Notes under the pieces: generated by a model | The model's input: the letters and a program-made list of their open reading frames with translations, nothing else | Told to the model about the DNA's origin: nothing | Databases searched by the model: none | Shown: one piece after another, positions 53,771 to 64,000 of the stretch | Layout: each line of letters opens with the position of its first letter | How positions within the stretch are numbered: position 1 is the first letter of the stretch | Program-made: the position numbers and the translations under genes | Source of the DNA: Plasticicumulans acidivorans | Lineage (GTDB): Bacteria > Pseudomonadota > Gammaproteobacteria > Competibacterales > Competibacteraceae | Assembly: GCF_003182095.1 (NCBI RefSeq) | Contig: NZ_QGTJ01000004.1 | Location: forward strand, 124,001-188,000 | Reading direction: 5' to 3' | Length of the DNA stretch: 64,000 nt

Positions 53771-56770
53771 TCAGTGGCGGGTCAGCGGCAGGCGGGGGGC
53801 GCTGAGCTGGCGGCGTTCATTTTCGTGCAGCAGGACGCCGCGGGCTTCAGTGGCCGGCAGCGGGCGACCAAAGTGATAGCCCTGGGCTTCACCGCAGCCG
53901 AGCTCCAGCAGCAGGCGCGCCTGCTCGGCGGTTTCGACGCCTTCGGCGATGACGCCGAGGCCGAGATTGTGCGCCAGACCGATGATCGTGGTGACGATGA
54001 CATCGTCGGCCGCATCCAGCCCGCGCACGAAGCTCTGGTCGATCTTGAGTTTGTCGACCGGAAAACGCTTGAGGTAGCCAAGGCTTGAATAGCCGGTGCC
54101 GAAGTCGTCGATCGACAGCTGCACGCCGAGCTCTTTCAGGTAGCTGACCGTGTCGAGCGTGACGCGATCGGCCTGCATCAGGATGCTTTCGGTCAGTTCG
54201 AGTTCGAGGCAGTCGGCAGCGAGTCCGCTCTCGGCCAGCGCGCCGGCGACGGTCGCCAGCAGGGCGCGATGGCGGAACTGCACCGCGGAAAGATTGACCG
54301 CGATCGGCACGTGCGGCAGTCCCTGACGCTGCCAGTCGCGGTTCTGCCGGCAGGCGGCCTCGATGACCCATTCGCCGAGTGCGACGATCAGGCCGCTGTC
54401 CTCGGCGATCGGGATGAAGCGGTTGGGCGGCACCAGGCCGAGCTGCGGATGCTGCCAGCGCACCAGTGCCTCGAAGCCGATCAGTTCGCCGTCGGCGATC
54501 GCCACCTGCGGCTGGTAGTGCAGCACGAATTCACCGTGCTCCAGTGCCGCGCGCAGCCCGCCTTCGAAGGACAGCCGTTCCAGCGCGCGGGCGTTGAGAT
54601 CGGCGGTGAAGAAGCGGTAGTCGCTGCGTCCGGCCTCCTTGGCCAGATACATCGCCAGGTCGGCATGGCGCAGCAGGGTGTCGGCGTCGGAGCCGTCGTC
54701 CGGAAACAACGCGATGCCGAGTGACAGCGAAATGTGCAGTTCGCGTTCCTCCAGCATCAGGGGCTGAGCGATCTGCGCGAGGATTTTCTCGGCGACACGG
54801 CCGGCCTGCTCGGGCTCGCCGATCTCGTTGAGGATGACGACGAACTCGTCACCACCGAGGCGGCTGACGGTGTCGCCGGCGCGCAGGCAGCTGCGCAGGC
54901 GCTGGGCGACATGCTGCAGCAGACGGTCGCCAACGGCGTGGCCGAGCGAGTCGTTGACGACCTTAAAGCGGTCGAGGTCGAGGAACAGCACGCCGACGCG
55001 GGTGCCGTGGCGATGGGCGATATTGATGGTCTGGCGCAGGCGGTCGTTCAGCAGCACACGATTGGGCAGGCCGGTGAGCGCGTCGTGGTTGGCGAGAAAC
55101 TCCAGCTTGGCTTCCGCCTCGCGCCGCGCGCTGATGTCGTGGATCAGCAGCAGGCGCGCCCGTCGACCTTCGAAGCCCAGCGGGTAGGAGTGCACTTCGG
55201 CGAACAGCGTGCTGCCGTCACGGCGCTGCAGGCGCCAGACGGTTTCGCTGTCAGCGTTTTCGTGTTCGAGCGCTTCGGCAAGCGACTGCGACTCATCCGC
55301 CGGCAACAGCTGGTGCAAGGTCAGCTGGCGCCAGTCGTCCTGTCCATAGCCAAAGGTTTCGAGCGCCGCGGTGTTGGCGGCAAGCAGGGTCTGGCTGTCG
55401 CGGTCGTAGACCCATAGCGGCAGCGGGTTGGCCTCGAACAGCCGCCGGTAGCGCAATTCGCTATCTCGCAGTGCGGTCTCGGCTTCGGCGCGGGCCTGCT
55501 CGGCCAGCAGGTTGTCGAGGGCAAAGCCGATGTCCTCGGTGGTTTCAGTCAGCAGGCGAACGACGTCACCATCGAAGAAGTGGGCGCTGCGTGCATACAG
55601 CGACAGCACCGCGATCGTCTGGCCGCCGCTGCGGATCGGAAACGACGCCGTTGAGGCGATGCCGAAGGCGCGCGCGCGCGCATGCCAGGGTGCCGTGCGC
55701 GGATCGGTCAGCGTGTCGTTGCTGATCTGCGCCTGGCCGCTGAGCAGGGCACGCGCCGGCGGCCCGAAGCCTTCCGGGCGGTCAGGATCGAGTGCGATCG
55801 GGGCTTGCGCGAGGATGTAATCGCTGTCGGGCCCGTGGCAGGCGCTGACGACGATATATTCGCGGCGTGCATCGACACGGCCGATCCAGGCCAGCGGCAG
55901 CTGGCCGAAATCCGTGGTGATTCGGCAGATTTCGCTGAACAGCTTTTCCGGTTCGCGTGCCCGCACGATGGTCTGGTTGGTTTCGGACAGGGCCGCATAC
56001 AGCCTGGCCAGCCGCTGCAGATGTTCATCCTGTGCATCAAGGCGGTCGAGCATGCCGTTGAGGCAGTCGGCGACATGGCCGATTTCATCGTCGTACAGCA
56101 CCGGTGCCCGTGTGCTGCGGGCACCGGCTGCCCGCTGTTCGAGCGCGAGGCGAATTGCATTGAGGGGTTCGAAGACTCGGCGCCGGTGCAGGCGGGCGCT
56201 GCACAGCAGCAGCAGCAGCGTTGCCAGCGCGATGCTGGCACTCAGCGCCAGCGTGGTGTGACGGGCGTTGTTTTCGAGCGCGGTGCGGTCGATGCGTACC
56301 AGTACCGTGCCGGGTGTCAGTCCTGTATCGCCATCACCACTGCCGATGACCATCGCTTGCGGTGCCGAGTAGCACAGCGCCTGGCCATGACTGCCGTGAC
56401 AATCGAAAGCGTCGTGGCGATCGAGCAGTTCACCCAGCTCGCTCACCGCCATCGGCGAACGGCCTATCCAGCCCAGTCGGGTCGCCGCGATGATGCGTGG
56501 CGGATCGCTGTCGGCGATGACCACCAGCAGCTCGACACCTTCGGCGGCACCCTGAGCCGCGACCAGGCGTTGCAGTGTGTCGAGGTCGGTGATCGTCTCG
56601 GCGGCATCGCCGAGGCTGTCGGCGAGCTGGCGTGCACGTGCCAGCAGCTGATCGTGCAGATGCGCCGAGAACGCAACGTGCGCGAGCAGGATGGCGGAGC
56701 CGGCAAGCAGCACGCCGATCAGCGCGAGCGGCAGCAGCAGGCGGCGACGGAGCGAGGGCAGGGGGGTCAT
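53771..56770 (-). CDS. Membrane-bound GGDEF-EAL protein with HAMP, GAF and PAS domains
   Basis: A 999-residue cyclic-di-GMP enzyme. It has a membrane segment (about 12-34), a periplasmic sensing region to about 170, a second membrane segment (about 172-195), HAMP (about 196-250), GAF (about 270-420), PAS (about 430-560), GGDEF (about 565-730) and EAL (about 745-990). Both catalytic motifs are intact: GGDEF at 639-643 and EAL at 767-769 (FEALVRW), with DDFGTGYSSL and LKIDQSFV further on, so synthesis and breakdown are both possible. ATG 56770 overlaps the stop of the upstream binding-protein gene (ATGA), which decides the start. Confidence 0.9.
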   Translation of the reverse strand: MTPLPSLRRRLLLPLALIGVLLAGSAILLAHVAFSAHLHDQLLARARQLADSLGDAAETITDLDTLQRLVAAQGAAEGVELLVVIADSDPPRIIAATRLGWIGRSPMAVSELGELLDRHDAFDCHGSHGQALCYSAPQAMVIGSGDGDTGLTPGTVLVRIDRTALENNARHTTLALSASIALATLLLLLCSARLHRRRVFEPLNAIRLALEQRAAGARSTRAPVLYDDEIGHVADCLNGMLDRLDAQDEHLQRLARLYAALSETNQTIVRAREPEKLFSEICRITTDFGQLPLAWIGRVDARREYIVVSACHGPDSDYILAQAPIALDPDRPEGFGPPARALLSGQAQISNDTLTDPRTAPWHARARAFGIASTASFPIRSGGQTIAVLSLYARSAHFFDGDVVRLLTETTEDIGFALDNLLAEQARAEAETALRDSELRYRRLFEANPLPLWVYDRDSQTLLAANTAALETFGYGQDDWRQLTLHQLLPADESQSLAEALEHENADSETVWRLQRRDGSTLFAEVHSYPLGFEGRRARLLLIHDISARREAEAKLEFLANHDALTGLPNRVLLNDRLRQTINIAHRHGTRVGVLFLDLDRFKVVNDSLGHAVGDRLLQHVAQRLRSCLRAGDTVSRLGGDEFVVILNEIGEPEQAGRVAEKILAQIAQPLMLEERELHISLSLGIALFPDDGSDADTLLRHADLAMYLAKEAGRSDYRFFTADLNARALERLSFEGGLRAALEHGEFVLHYQPQVAIADGELIGFEALVRWQHPQLGLVPPNRFIPIAEDSGLIVALGEWVIEAACRQNRDWQRQGLPHVPIAVNLSAVQFRHRALLATVAGALAESGLAADCLELELTESILMQADRVTLDTVSYLKELGVQLSIDDFGTGYSSLGYLKRFPVDKLKIDQSFVRGLDAADDVIVTTIIGLAHNLGLGVIAEGVETAEQARLLLELGCGEAQGYHFGRPLPATEARGVLLHENERRQLSAPRLPLTRH

Positions 56771-57771
56771 CGTCGTGTGCGGGGCAGACTGGCTCTGGCA
56801 TCGAGTGGCAGCACCAGCGCCTGAATGTCCAGATCCGGTGGCAAAAGATGCACATCCTGCAGCGCCGCCCGCGAGAAATCGATGGCACGCATGAGAGCGC
56901 CCGTACGCGGCGTCATCCACTGAGCCTGCTCGTCGAGACCGATGAAACGCAGCCCTGCCAGAGCTTGGCGCGTCTGTTCGATATCGATGCCGAGATGATC
57001 GGCAATCATCGCCAGTGCTGCCTGCGGCTCATCCAGCAGATATTGGCGGGCCTGTTCCAGCGCGGCGATCACGCGCTGCCAGTCGGCCTGACGCGTGCTC
57101 AGGCTGCGGCTGTCGACGGCGAGCAGATCCACGACCAGATCGGGAATCTGCGAGCTGTCGAACAAGGTGACGACGCCCGGCAGTGCGGCGATGTCCTCGG
57201 CGTAGGGGGAATAGCTGGTAACGGCATCGACTTCGCCGGCGAGGAAAGCGGTTTTCATCGCCGAGGGATTCAGCGGCACGGTGGTGACATCGACGAGATC
57301 GAGGCCGACGCTGTGCAGGGCCTGGTCGAGCACGAGCAGATTGATCGAGGCCGGCTCGATACCGATACGGCGTCCGCGCAGGGCCTGCAGGTGGTCTGCG
57401 GGCGGTCGCCCGAGGATGACATCACCGCCACGCGAACTGTCGATCACATAAACCGCGCGCGGCTTCGAGGGGCCGCTGCGCTGGGCGAACAACAGGTCGA
57501 CCGAGGTCAGGCCGGCGGCGTCGACCCGCCCGCGCTCCAGTGCGCGGCGCGACTCGCCGGTGCCGAGAAATTCCAGCAGCTGCACGCGCACGCCGGCCTG
57601 AGCGAAGAAACCGAGGCTGTCGGCGAGAAACAGCAGTTCGTAGCCGGGCCAGCGGCTGGTGGCGATGCGCAGGGGTTGTGCGTCGGGCGAGGAGCAGGCG
57701 AGCAGACCACACAGGCTGGCATGCAGGAGCCAACGTATCAGTGTCCGCAGTGGGCTTGGCGTTGGCTGCAC
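56767..57771 (-). CDS. NMT1/SsuA-like solute-binding lipoprotein
   Basis: A 334-residue protein with a lipoprotein signal ending GLLACSS and a PBP-II fold. It starts IATSRWPGYELLFLADSLGFFAQAG and continues LLEFLGTGESRRALERGRVDAAGLTSVD, as in ABC-type nitrate/sulfonate/thiamine-precursor binding proteins. Start GTG 57771 has GAGG 8 bases upstream and gives the signal peptide; longer frames lack one. No permease or ATPase is adjacent; instead its stop overlaps the GGDEF-EAL gene. It is therefore more likely a ligand sensor for that enzyme than a transporter component. Ligand unknown. Confidence 0.85.
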   Translation of the reverse strand: MQPTPSPLRTLIRWLLHASLCGLLACSSPDAQPLRIATSRWPGYELLFLADSLGFFAQAGVRVQLLEFLGTGESRRALERGRVDAAGLTSVDLLFAQRSGPSKPRAVYVIDSSRGGDVILGRPPADHLQALRGRRIGIEPASINLLVLDQALHSVGLDLVDVTTVPLNPSAMKTAFLAGEVDAVTSYSPYAEDIAALPGVVTLFDSSQIPDLVVDLLAVDSRSLSTRQADWQRVIAALEQARQYLLDEPQAALAMIADHLGIDIEQTRQALAGLRFIGLDEQAQWMTPRTGALMRAIDFSRAALQDVHLLPPDLDIQALVLPLDARASLPRTRR

Positions 57772-57941
57772 GGATATCGCCTCACCTAGCGAAGATAAGG
57801 ATGATCGAACGATAACAACACTTGGCTCCTTGCATTCAGTGGCGATGCCGCGTTGCAGCACGCTGCGCCGATGCAGCCGCAGTGGCGTGTTACACTCGGC
57901 GCGCTTTTCAGAAACATCCAGCTCCGGAGTCAACCCTTCCC

Positions 57942-58583
57942 GTGAACCACCTCGAAGACGCCATCGCCGCGGGCCTCGACGGGCTGCGGCTTGCCGTATC
58001 CGGGGCCGTTGTCAGCCGTCTGGCTGCCTACCTGAGCCTGCTTGAGCAATGGAATCGGGCATATAACCTGACAGCGGTGCGCGACGTGCGGGAAATGGTG
58101 CCACGGCACATTCTCGACAGTCTGAGTATTCTGCCTTGGCTGCATGGAGAGCGCGTGCTCGATGTCGGCAGCGGTGCTGGTTTGCCGGGCATTCCGCTGG
58201 CACTCATGTCACCGCAGCGTACCTTCACGTTGCTGGATGGTGCCGGTAAACGCACCCGTTTCATGACGCAGGTGGTACTTGAGCTCGAATTGCCCAATGT
58301 GACGGTGGTGCAGTCACGCGTCGAGGCATTCCGGCCGCCGCAGCCGTTCGACACGGTGGTGTCACGCGCTTTCGCGTCTGTCGAGCATTTCGTGTCGCTG
58401 GCCGGATCGCTCTGTGCGCGGGATGGTCGCCTGCTGGCGATGAAGGGGCTTTTTCCTGCCGAGGAGCTGGCGCAGCTTCCGGCCGGTTACGCGGTGCTCG
58501 CCAGCCACCGGCTCGACGTGCCGGGTGTGGATGGTGAGCGCCATCTGATCGAACTGGTGCCGGTCGCGACGGCGAGCGGCTGA
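57942..58583 (+). CDS. rsmG: 16S rRNA (guanine527-N7)-methyltransferase RsmG
   Basis: RsmG (GidB) methylates G527 of 16S rRNA. The 213-residue product has LLEQWNRAYNLTAVRD and the SAM motif VLDVGSGAGLPGIPLAL, with the adjacent RHILDSLS family motif. Start GTG 57942 (VNHLEDAIAAGL) fits the family length; the longer frame upstream is the divergent promoter region. It precedes parA-parB as in most proteobacteria near the replication origin. Confidence 0.94.
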   Translation: MNHLEDAIAAGLDGLRLAVSGAVVSRLAAYLSLLEQWNRAYNLTAVRDVREMVPRHILDSLSILPWLHGERVLDVGSGAGLPGIPLALMSPQRTFTLLDGAGKRTRFMTQVVLELELPNVTVVQSRVEAFRPPQPFDTVVSRAFASVEHFVSLAGSLCARDGRLLAMKGLFPAEELAQLPAGYAVLASHRLDVPGVDGERHLIELVPVATASG

Positions 58584-58602
58584 ATTTGCAGGCGGATCAT
58601 CC

Positions 58603-59391
58603 ATGGGCAAGGTCATCGCCATCGCCAATCAAAAGGGCGGGGTCGGCAAGACCACGACTACAGTCAATCTGGCTGCATCGCTGGCAGCGGCGAAGGCTCG
58701 ACTCAAGGTCATTCTGGTCGACCTCGACCCGCAGGGTAACGCGACGATGGGCTGCGGCATCGACAAGCATGCCGCCAGCGTGACGATGAATGAGGTACTG
58801 CTCGATGAGGCGCCAGTCGGCACCGGGCTGGTGTTCTCGGAATCCGCAGGCATCCAGGTGCTGCCGGCCAATGGCGATCTCACTGCGGCTGAAGTGGCCC
58901 TGGCGCAGCGCGAGCGTGGTGCATTCCGTCTGCGCGAGGCGCTCGAAGCCATTCGCGGCAATTTCGATTACATCCTCATCGATTGCCCGCCGTCGCTGAA
59001 CATGCTGACGATCAACGCGCTGACGGCAGCCGACAGTATCCTGATCCCGGTGCAGTGCGAGTACTACGCATTGGAAGGGCTCAGTGCCCTGCTGTCGACC
59101 ATCGAGCAGGTCAAGGCGAGCACCAATCCAGGGCTGCACATCGAAGGTTTGCTGCGCACGATGTTCGATGCCCGCAATCGTCTGGCCAACGAAGTGTCGG
59201 GGCAGGTGCTGGAACATTTCGGTACGCAGGTCTATGACTCGGTGATTCCGCGCAACGTGCGCTTGGCCGAGGCGCCAAGTTATGGCCAGCCGATCATCGT
59301 CTACGATCCCGCCTCGCGTGGAGCAGAGAGCTATCGCGAGCTGGCGAAGGAAATGATCAAGCGTGGCCGCCGTGCCGCAGTCAGTGTTTGA
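58603..59391 (+). CDS. parA: Chromosome partitioning ATPase ParA (Soj)
   Basis: A 262-residue deviant-Walker ATPase that moves ParB-bound origins. It has KGGVGKTTTTVNLAASLA (about 11-28) with the signature lysine and VDLDPQGNATMGCGID. YILIDCPPSLNMLTINAL (Walker B) and the RNVRLAEAPSYGQPI end are also diagnostic. It lies 19 bases after rsmG. Confidence 0.97.
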   Translation: MGKVIAIANQKGGVGKTTTTVNLAASLAAAKARLKVILVDLDPQGNATMGCGIDKHAASVTMNEVLLDEAPVGTGLVFSESAGIQVLPANGDLTAAEVALAQRERGAFRLREALEAIRGNFDYILIDCPPSLNMLTINALTAADSILIPVQCEYYALEGLSALLSTIEQVKASTNPGLHIEGLLRTMFDARNRLANEVSGQVLEHFGTQVYDSVIPRNVRLAEAPSYGQPIIVYDPASRGAESYRELAKEMIKRGRRAAVSV

Positions 59392-59401
59392 GGTGCGCAC
59401 G

Positions 59402-60286
59402 ATGGCGAGTAAGAAGGGCGGACTGGGCCGCGGGCTGGATGCCTTGCTGGGAGCCTCGCGCAGCCTGCCATCCGCGGTGGCGGCCGGTGTCGCTGCGGAG
59501 CGTGCGGATGGAGAGTTGCGCTCGATCTCCATCGACCTGCTCGATCGGGGCCGCTGGCAGCCGCGTCAGGACATGCATCAGGAGTCGCTGCAGGAGCTGG
59601 CTGATTCGATCCGTGCTCAGGGGGTCGTGCAGCCGATCGTCGTGCGGGCGATTGCCGGCGGGCGTTACGAAATCATCGCCGGCGAGCGACGCTGGCGGGC
59701 CGCGCAGCTGGCGGGTCTGCATCAGTTGCCGGCTGTCGTGCGTGACGTGCCGGATCAGGCCGCGGTGGCGATCGCACTGATCGAGAACATTCAGCGTGAA
59801 GGGCTCAATCCGCTGGAAGAAGCCAGTGCCCTGCGCCGTTTGATCGATGAATTCGATCTTACGCATCAGGCTGCGGCAGAAGCCGTCGGACGTTCGCGAG
59901 TCGCAGTCAGCAATCTGCTGCGCCTGCTCGATCTCGCGGATGAGGTTCAGGAAATGCTGCGCAGTGCGCGGCTGGAAATGGGGCATGCACGCGCGCTGCT
60001 GTCGCTGCCGGCGCCACTGCAGATCGAGGCTGCGCGCCAGGTTGCGCTGCGCGGACTTTCGGTTCGTGAAACGGAAGCGTTGGTTCGGCGACTGGCAGGC
60101 GCGGAAAAAATTCCCGCCAAGCCAGCCAGCACCGAAAATCCGGATGTCCGGCGTTTGCAGGATGAGCTCGGTGCGCGTCTCGGTGCACGTGTGCAGCTGC
60201 GTCAGTCAGATGCGGGAAAAGGTCAATTGGTGATTCATTACAATAACTTGGATGAGCTTGATGGGATCTTGGGGCATATTCGCTGA
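59402..60286 (+). CDS. parB: Chromosome partitioning protein ParB (Spo0J)
   Basis: A 294-residue CTP-dependent DNA clamp that loads at parS. The N-terminus KKGGLGRGLDALLG is the ParA-stimulating tip. The CTP-binding region GGRYEIIAGERRWRAAQLAG and IENIQREGLNPLEEA are followed by the helix-turn-helix AEAVGRSRVAVSNLLRLLDL. ATG 59402 (MASKKGG) lies 10 bases after parA; upstream in-frame GTG codons are inside parA. No parS (TGTTNCACGTGAAACA-like) was noticed in the window. Confidence 0.96.
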   Translation: MASKKGGLGRGLDALLGASRSLPSAVAAGVAAERADGELRSISIDLLDRGRWQPRQDMHQESLQELADSIRAQGVVQPIVVRAIAGGRYEIIAGERRWRAAQLAGLHQLPAVVRDVPDQAAVAIALIENIQREGLNPLEEASALRRLIDEFDLTHQAAAEAVGRSRVAVSNLLRLLDLADEVQEMLRSARLEMGHARALLSLPAPLQIEAARQVALRGLSVRETEALVRRLAGAEKIPAKPASTENPDVRRLQDELGARLGARVQLRQSDAGKGQLVIHYNNLDELDGILGHIR

Positions 60287-60310
60287 AGGTGGCTTTATTT
60301 AAGTTCTTGA

Positions 60311-60340
60311 TTGACCATTCAGGTCACAGACTTTTATAAT
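60311..60340 (+). promoter_or_regulatory. Sigma-70 promoter of the atp operon
   Basis: TTGACC (-35, 60311-60316), an 18-base spacer and a perfect TATAAT (-10, 60335-60340) lie in an AT-rich strip after parB. The expected start is near 60347, about 110 bases before atpI. This is the clearest consensus promoter in the window. Confidence 0.8.
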
Positions 60341-60456
60341 CCGCGCCGCGTTTGCAGGATGCTCCGTCCGGATTCTGCTGTTGTACAAAACGGTTTTTTC
60401 GCGATGCGGTGGTCGTGAGAAAAATGTTCGGAGCCGGGTGTTTGATCCAAGAAAAC

Positions 60457-61619
<1,163 letters not shown>

Positions 61620-61638
61620 TCCAGGGCGGAAGTCGTAA

Positions 61639-61986
<348 letters not shown>

Positions 61987-62036
61987 TCAATCAAGGCCGC
62001 TGACGGGACAGTCCCGTACAAGAAGGGGGTAATGAC

Positions 62037-62507
62037 GTGAATATCAATGCCACGCTCATCGGGCAGATGATCACGTTCGCCCTTCTGGTGGTCTTCACGA
62101 TGAAGTACGTATGGCCTCCGATTATGCAGGCCATGCACGACCGCCAGAAGCGCATCGCTGAAGGCTTGGCTTCCGCGGAACGCGGCGTCCACGAGCAGGA
62201 ACTGGCCAAGGCCAAGGCTGCCGAGATGCTGAAGGAATCCAAGCAGCAAGCAGCTGAGATCATCACCCAGGCCCAAAAGCGGGCCGCGGAAATCGTCGAG
62301 CAGTCCAAGCTCGAAGCACAGGCCGAAGGCACTCGCCAGCTGCATGCAGCGCAAGCGGAGATTGAACTCGAGTTCAATCGCGCTCGCGAACAACTGCGCG
62401 GCCAGGTCGTCAACATTGCCGTCGCCGGTGCCGGCAAGGTCCTGAAGCGTGAAATCGACGCTCAGGCTCATGCCAAGCTGCTGGATGACCTTGTGTCGCA
62501 GCTCTAA
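62037..62507 (+). CDS. atpF: F0F1 ATP synthase subunit b
   Basis: The 156-residue peripheral stalk subunit. It has one N-terminal membrane segment (about 5-27) and a long charged coiled coil rich in Ala, Glu, Lys and Gln, which is the dimerising stalk. The start is a GTG at 62037 ([11 protein letters not shown]) with AAGGGGG upstream, which fits the family's short N-terminus. It ends 18 bases before atpH. Confidence 0.96.
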   Translation: MNINATLIGQMITFALLVVFTMKYVWPPIMQAMHDRQKRIAEGLASAERGVHEQELAKAKAAEMLKESKQQAAEIITQAQKRAAEIVEQSKLEAQAEGTRQLHAAQAEIELEFNRAREQLRGQVVNIAVAGAGKVLKREIDAQAHAKLLDDLVSQL

Positions 62508-62525
62508 TCACGGACGGGACTACCC

Positions 62526-63080
62526 ATGGCTGAAACGACAACTGTCGCACGCCCCTATGCCCGCGCCGCCTTTGAGCACGCCAAGGGCAAAAAGAGTGGT
62601 CTGAAGAAGTGGTCGGAACTGCTGACGGTGCTTGCCACCGTCGTGCACGACACCGCGATGCAGGCCGCAATTTCAAGTCCTGCCCTGTCGTTCGAGGACA
62701 AGGCCGGGCTGGTGCTGGATGTCTGCCGTGCCACGGTCGGTGACAAGGCGGTGTCCGAGGACTTCGTCAATTTCGTCCGCCTGCTCGCGGAGAATCGGCG
62801 TCTGGAGACCGTGACCGAGATCGCCGCGCTGTACGAGATGCTCAAGGCCGAGGCTGAAAAGTCGATCAAGGCTGAAGTGCGCTCTGCTTTCGAGCTGGAT
62901 GACGCCCAGAAAGCCAAGATCGCCGAGGCACTCAAGCAGCGTCTGCAGCGCGATGTCGATGTCGATGTCGTCGTCGACGAGTCGCTCTTGGGTGGCGCGA
63001 TCATCCGGGCCGGGGATGTGGTCATTGACGGTTCAGCTCGGGGCCAGTTGGCCAAGTTCGCCACCGCCCTGCGCCAGTAA
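62526..63080 (+). CDS. atpH: F0F1 ATP synthase subunit delta
   Basis: The 184-residue subunit that joins the b stalk to the top of F1. The N-terminal helical domain begins TTVARPYARAAFEHAKGK. The C-terminal part has VDESLLGGAIIRAGDVVIDGS and ends in the family's short helix RGQLAKFATALRQ. Confidence 0.96.
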   Translation: MAETTTVARPYARAAFEHAKGKKSGLKKWSELLTVLATVVHDTAMQAAISSPALSFEDKAGLVLDVCRATVGDKAVSEDFVNFVRLLAENRRLETVTEIAALYEMLKAEAEKSIKAEVRSAFELDDAQKAKIAEALKQRLQRDVDVDVVVDESLLGGAIIRAGDVVIDGSARGQLAKFATALRQ

Positions 63081-63096
63081 GGGGAATTGAACGCTT

Positions 63097-64000
63097 ATGC
63101 AACTGAATCCAACCGAAATCAGCGATCTCATTCGCCAGCGCATCGAGAAATTCGAGGCGGTGGCCGAGGCGCGCACGGAAGGCACGATCGTCAGCCTGAT
63201 GGACGGCATCGTCCGCATTCACGGTCTCGAGAACGTGATGCAGGGCGAAATGATCGAGTTTCCTGGCAGCGTCTATGGGCTCGCGTTGAACCTGGAGCGT
63301 GACTCCGTCGGTGCGGTGGTTCTTGGCTCGGCTGACAACCTGACGGAAGGTGACAAGTGCTTCTGCACCGGTCGCATCCTTGAGGTGCCGGTCGGTCCGG
63401 AGCTGCTCGGCCGTGTGGTCAACGCCCTCGGCATGCCGATCGATGGCAAGGGCCCGATCACTTCTTCGCTGAGCTCGCCGATCGAGAAGGTCGCGCCGGG
63501 CGTCATCGAGCGTCAGTCGGTCAGCCAGCCGGTGCAGACCGGTCTGAAGGCCATCGACGCGATGGTGCCGGTCGGCCGCGGTCAGCGCGAGCTGATCATC
63601 GGTGACCGCCAGACTGGTAAGACCGCTGTCGCCATCGACGCGATCATCAACCAGAAGGGCACCGGCGTTAAGTGCATCTACGTCGCGATCGGCCAGAAGA
63701 ATTCGTCGATCTCGACCGTGGTGCGCAAGCTCGAAGAGCACGGTGCGATGGCTCATACGATCGTCGTCGCTGCCGGTGCCTCCGATCCCGCCGCGATGCA
63801 GTACATCGCTGCGTACTCCGGTTGCGCCATGGGCGAGTACTTCCGTGACCGCGGTGAAGATGCCCTGATCGTTTATGACGATCTGTCCAAGCAGGCCGTG
63901 GCTTATCGCCAGGTTTCGCTGCTGCTGCGCCGTCCGCCGGGTCGTGAAGCGTTTCCGGGCGATGTGTTCTACCTCCACTCCCGTCTGCTTGAGCGCGCCG
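63097..64000 (+). CDS. atpA: F0F1 ATP synthase subunit alpha (partial, 3' end cut)
   Basis: About 301 codons of the non-catalytic nucleotide-binding subunit; the rest lies beyond the right edge. It starts [20 protein letters not shown] and has the Walker A GDRQTGKT at 169-176, [15 protein letters not shown] before it, and the [16 protein letters not shown]alker B region near 265-280. All visible positions agree with an intact, conventional AtpA. It begins 16 bases after atpH. Confidence 0.97.
   Translation, partial: MQLNPTEISDLIRQRIEKFEAVAEARTEGTIVSLMDGIVRIHGLENVMQGEMIEFPGSVYGLALNLERDSVGAVVLGSADNLTEGDKCFCTGRILEVPVGPELLGRVVNALGMPIDGKGPITSSLSSPIEKVAPGVIERQSVSQPVQTGLKAIDAMVPVGRGQRELIIGDRQTGKTAVAIDAIINQKGTGVKCIYVAIGQKNSSISTVVRKLEEHGAMAHTIVVAAGASDPAAMQYIAAYSGCAMGEYFRDRGEDALIVYDDLSKQAVAYRQVSLLLRRPPGREAFPGDVFYLHSRLLERA

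Overview
The window is a GC-rich chromosomal segment of a gammaproteobacterium. The evidence is an LPS-exporting cell envelope (lptD, surA), a chemosensory cluster that controls type IV pili, and gene neighbourhoods known from Pseudomonas: pyrB-pyrR-ruvX-algH-tonB-gshB-pilGHIJ-chpA, lptD next to amgK-murU, and lptD-surA-pdxA-rsmA-apaG-apaH. The genus cannot be fixed by reading; a deep-branching, non-enteric lineage is likely. Genes are densely packed with many 4-base ATGA overlaps. I saw no rRNA, tRNA, insertion sequence, prophage or CRISPR array. Both ends cut a gene: pyrB on the left, atpA on the right.

Region by region. 1-6246 (minus): pyrimidine genes, ruvX, algH and a TonB-like protein, then a three-gene set (Gx-family membrane protein, NusG-domain-II protein, ApbE lipoprotein) between tonB and gshB. 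6491-15775 (plus): a streamlined Pil-Chp system without pilK or chpB. 15789-18389 (minus): a SPATA20-like thioredoxin-fold protein and a tail-anchored FHA protein. 18456-20600 (plus): a possible leader peptide with terminator, an RlmI-like methyltransferase, and thyA. 20725-31522 (minus): two exported proteins of unknown role, folA, a stand-alone Lrp-type domain, then the envelope/ribosome/cofactor chain from apaH to lptD with transaldolase and a methyltransferase inserted. 31626-33292 (plus): amgK-murU for cell-wall sugar recycling. 33305-38406: DAHP synthase, a ModA-like protein, a small membrane protein and a divergent gamma-glutamylpolyamine pair. 38413-43924 (plus): greB, a VOC protein, a 1190-residue KAP-type NTPase and the PEP synthase regulator. 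44141-53701 (plus): malate dehydrogenase and a full 2-methylcitrate locus (prpE, prpB, prpC, acnD, prpF). 53771-57771 (minus): a solute-binding lipoprotein overlapping a GGDEF-EAL protein. 57942-64000 (plus): rsmG-parA-parB and the ATP synthase operon, with a near-consensus promoter before atpI.

How the genes work together. The prp genes turn propionate into pyruvate plus succinate through methylcitrate, and they lie next to mdh and the PEP synthase regulator, which fits growth on propionate or odd-chain substrates. The window also holds three surface and signalling modules: Pil-Chp, the lipoprotein/c-di-GMP pair, and the TonB/ApbE set.

The least conventional items are the KAP NTPase, whose N-terminus looks like repeated ClpA/B N-domain motifs; the ApbE/NusG-II/Gx insertion; the leader-ORF-plus-terminator arrangement before the RlmI-like gene; and the operator-like palindrome and internal terminators of the prp locus.
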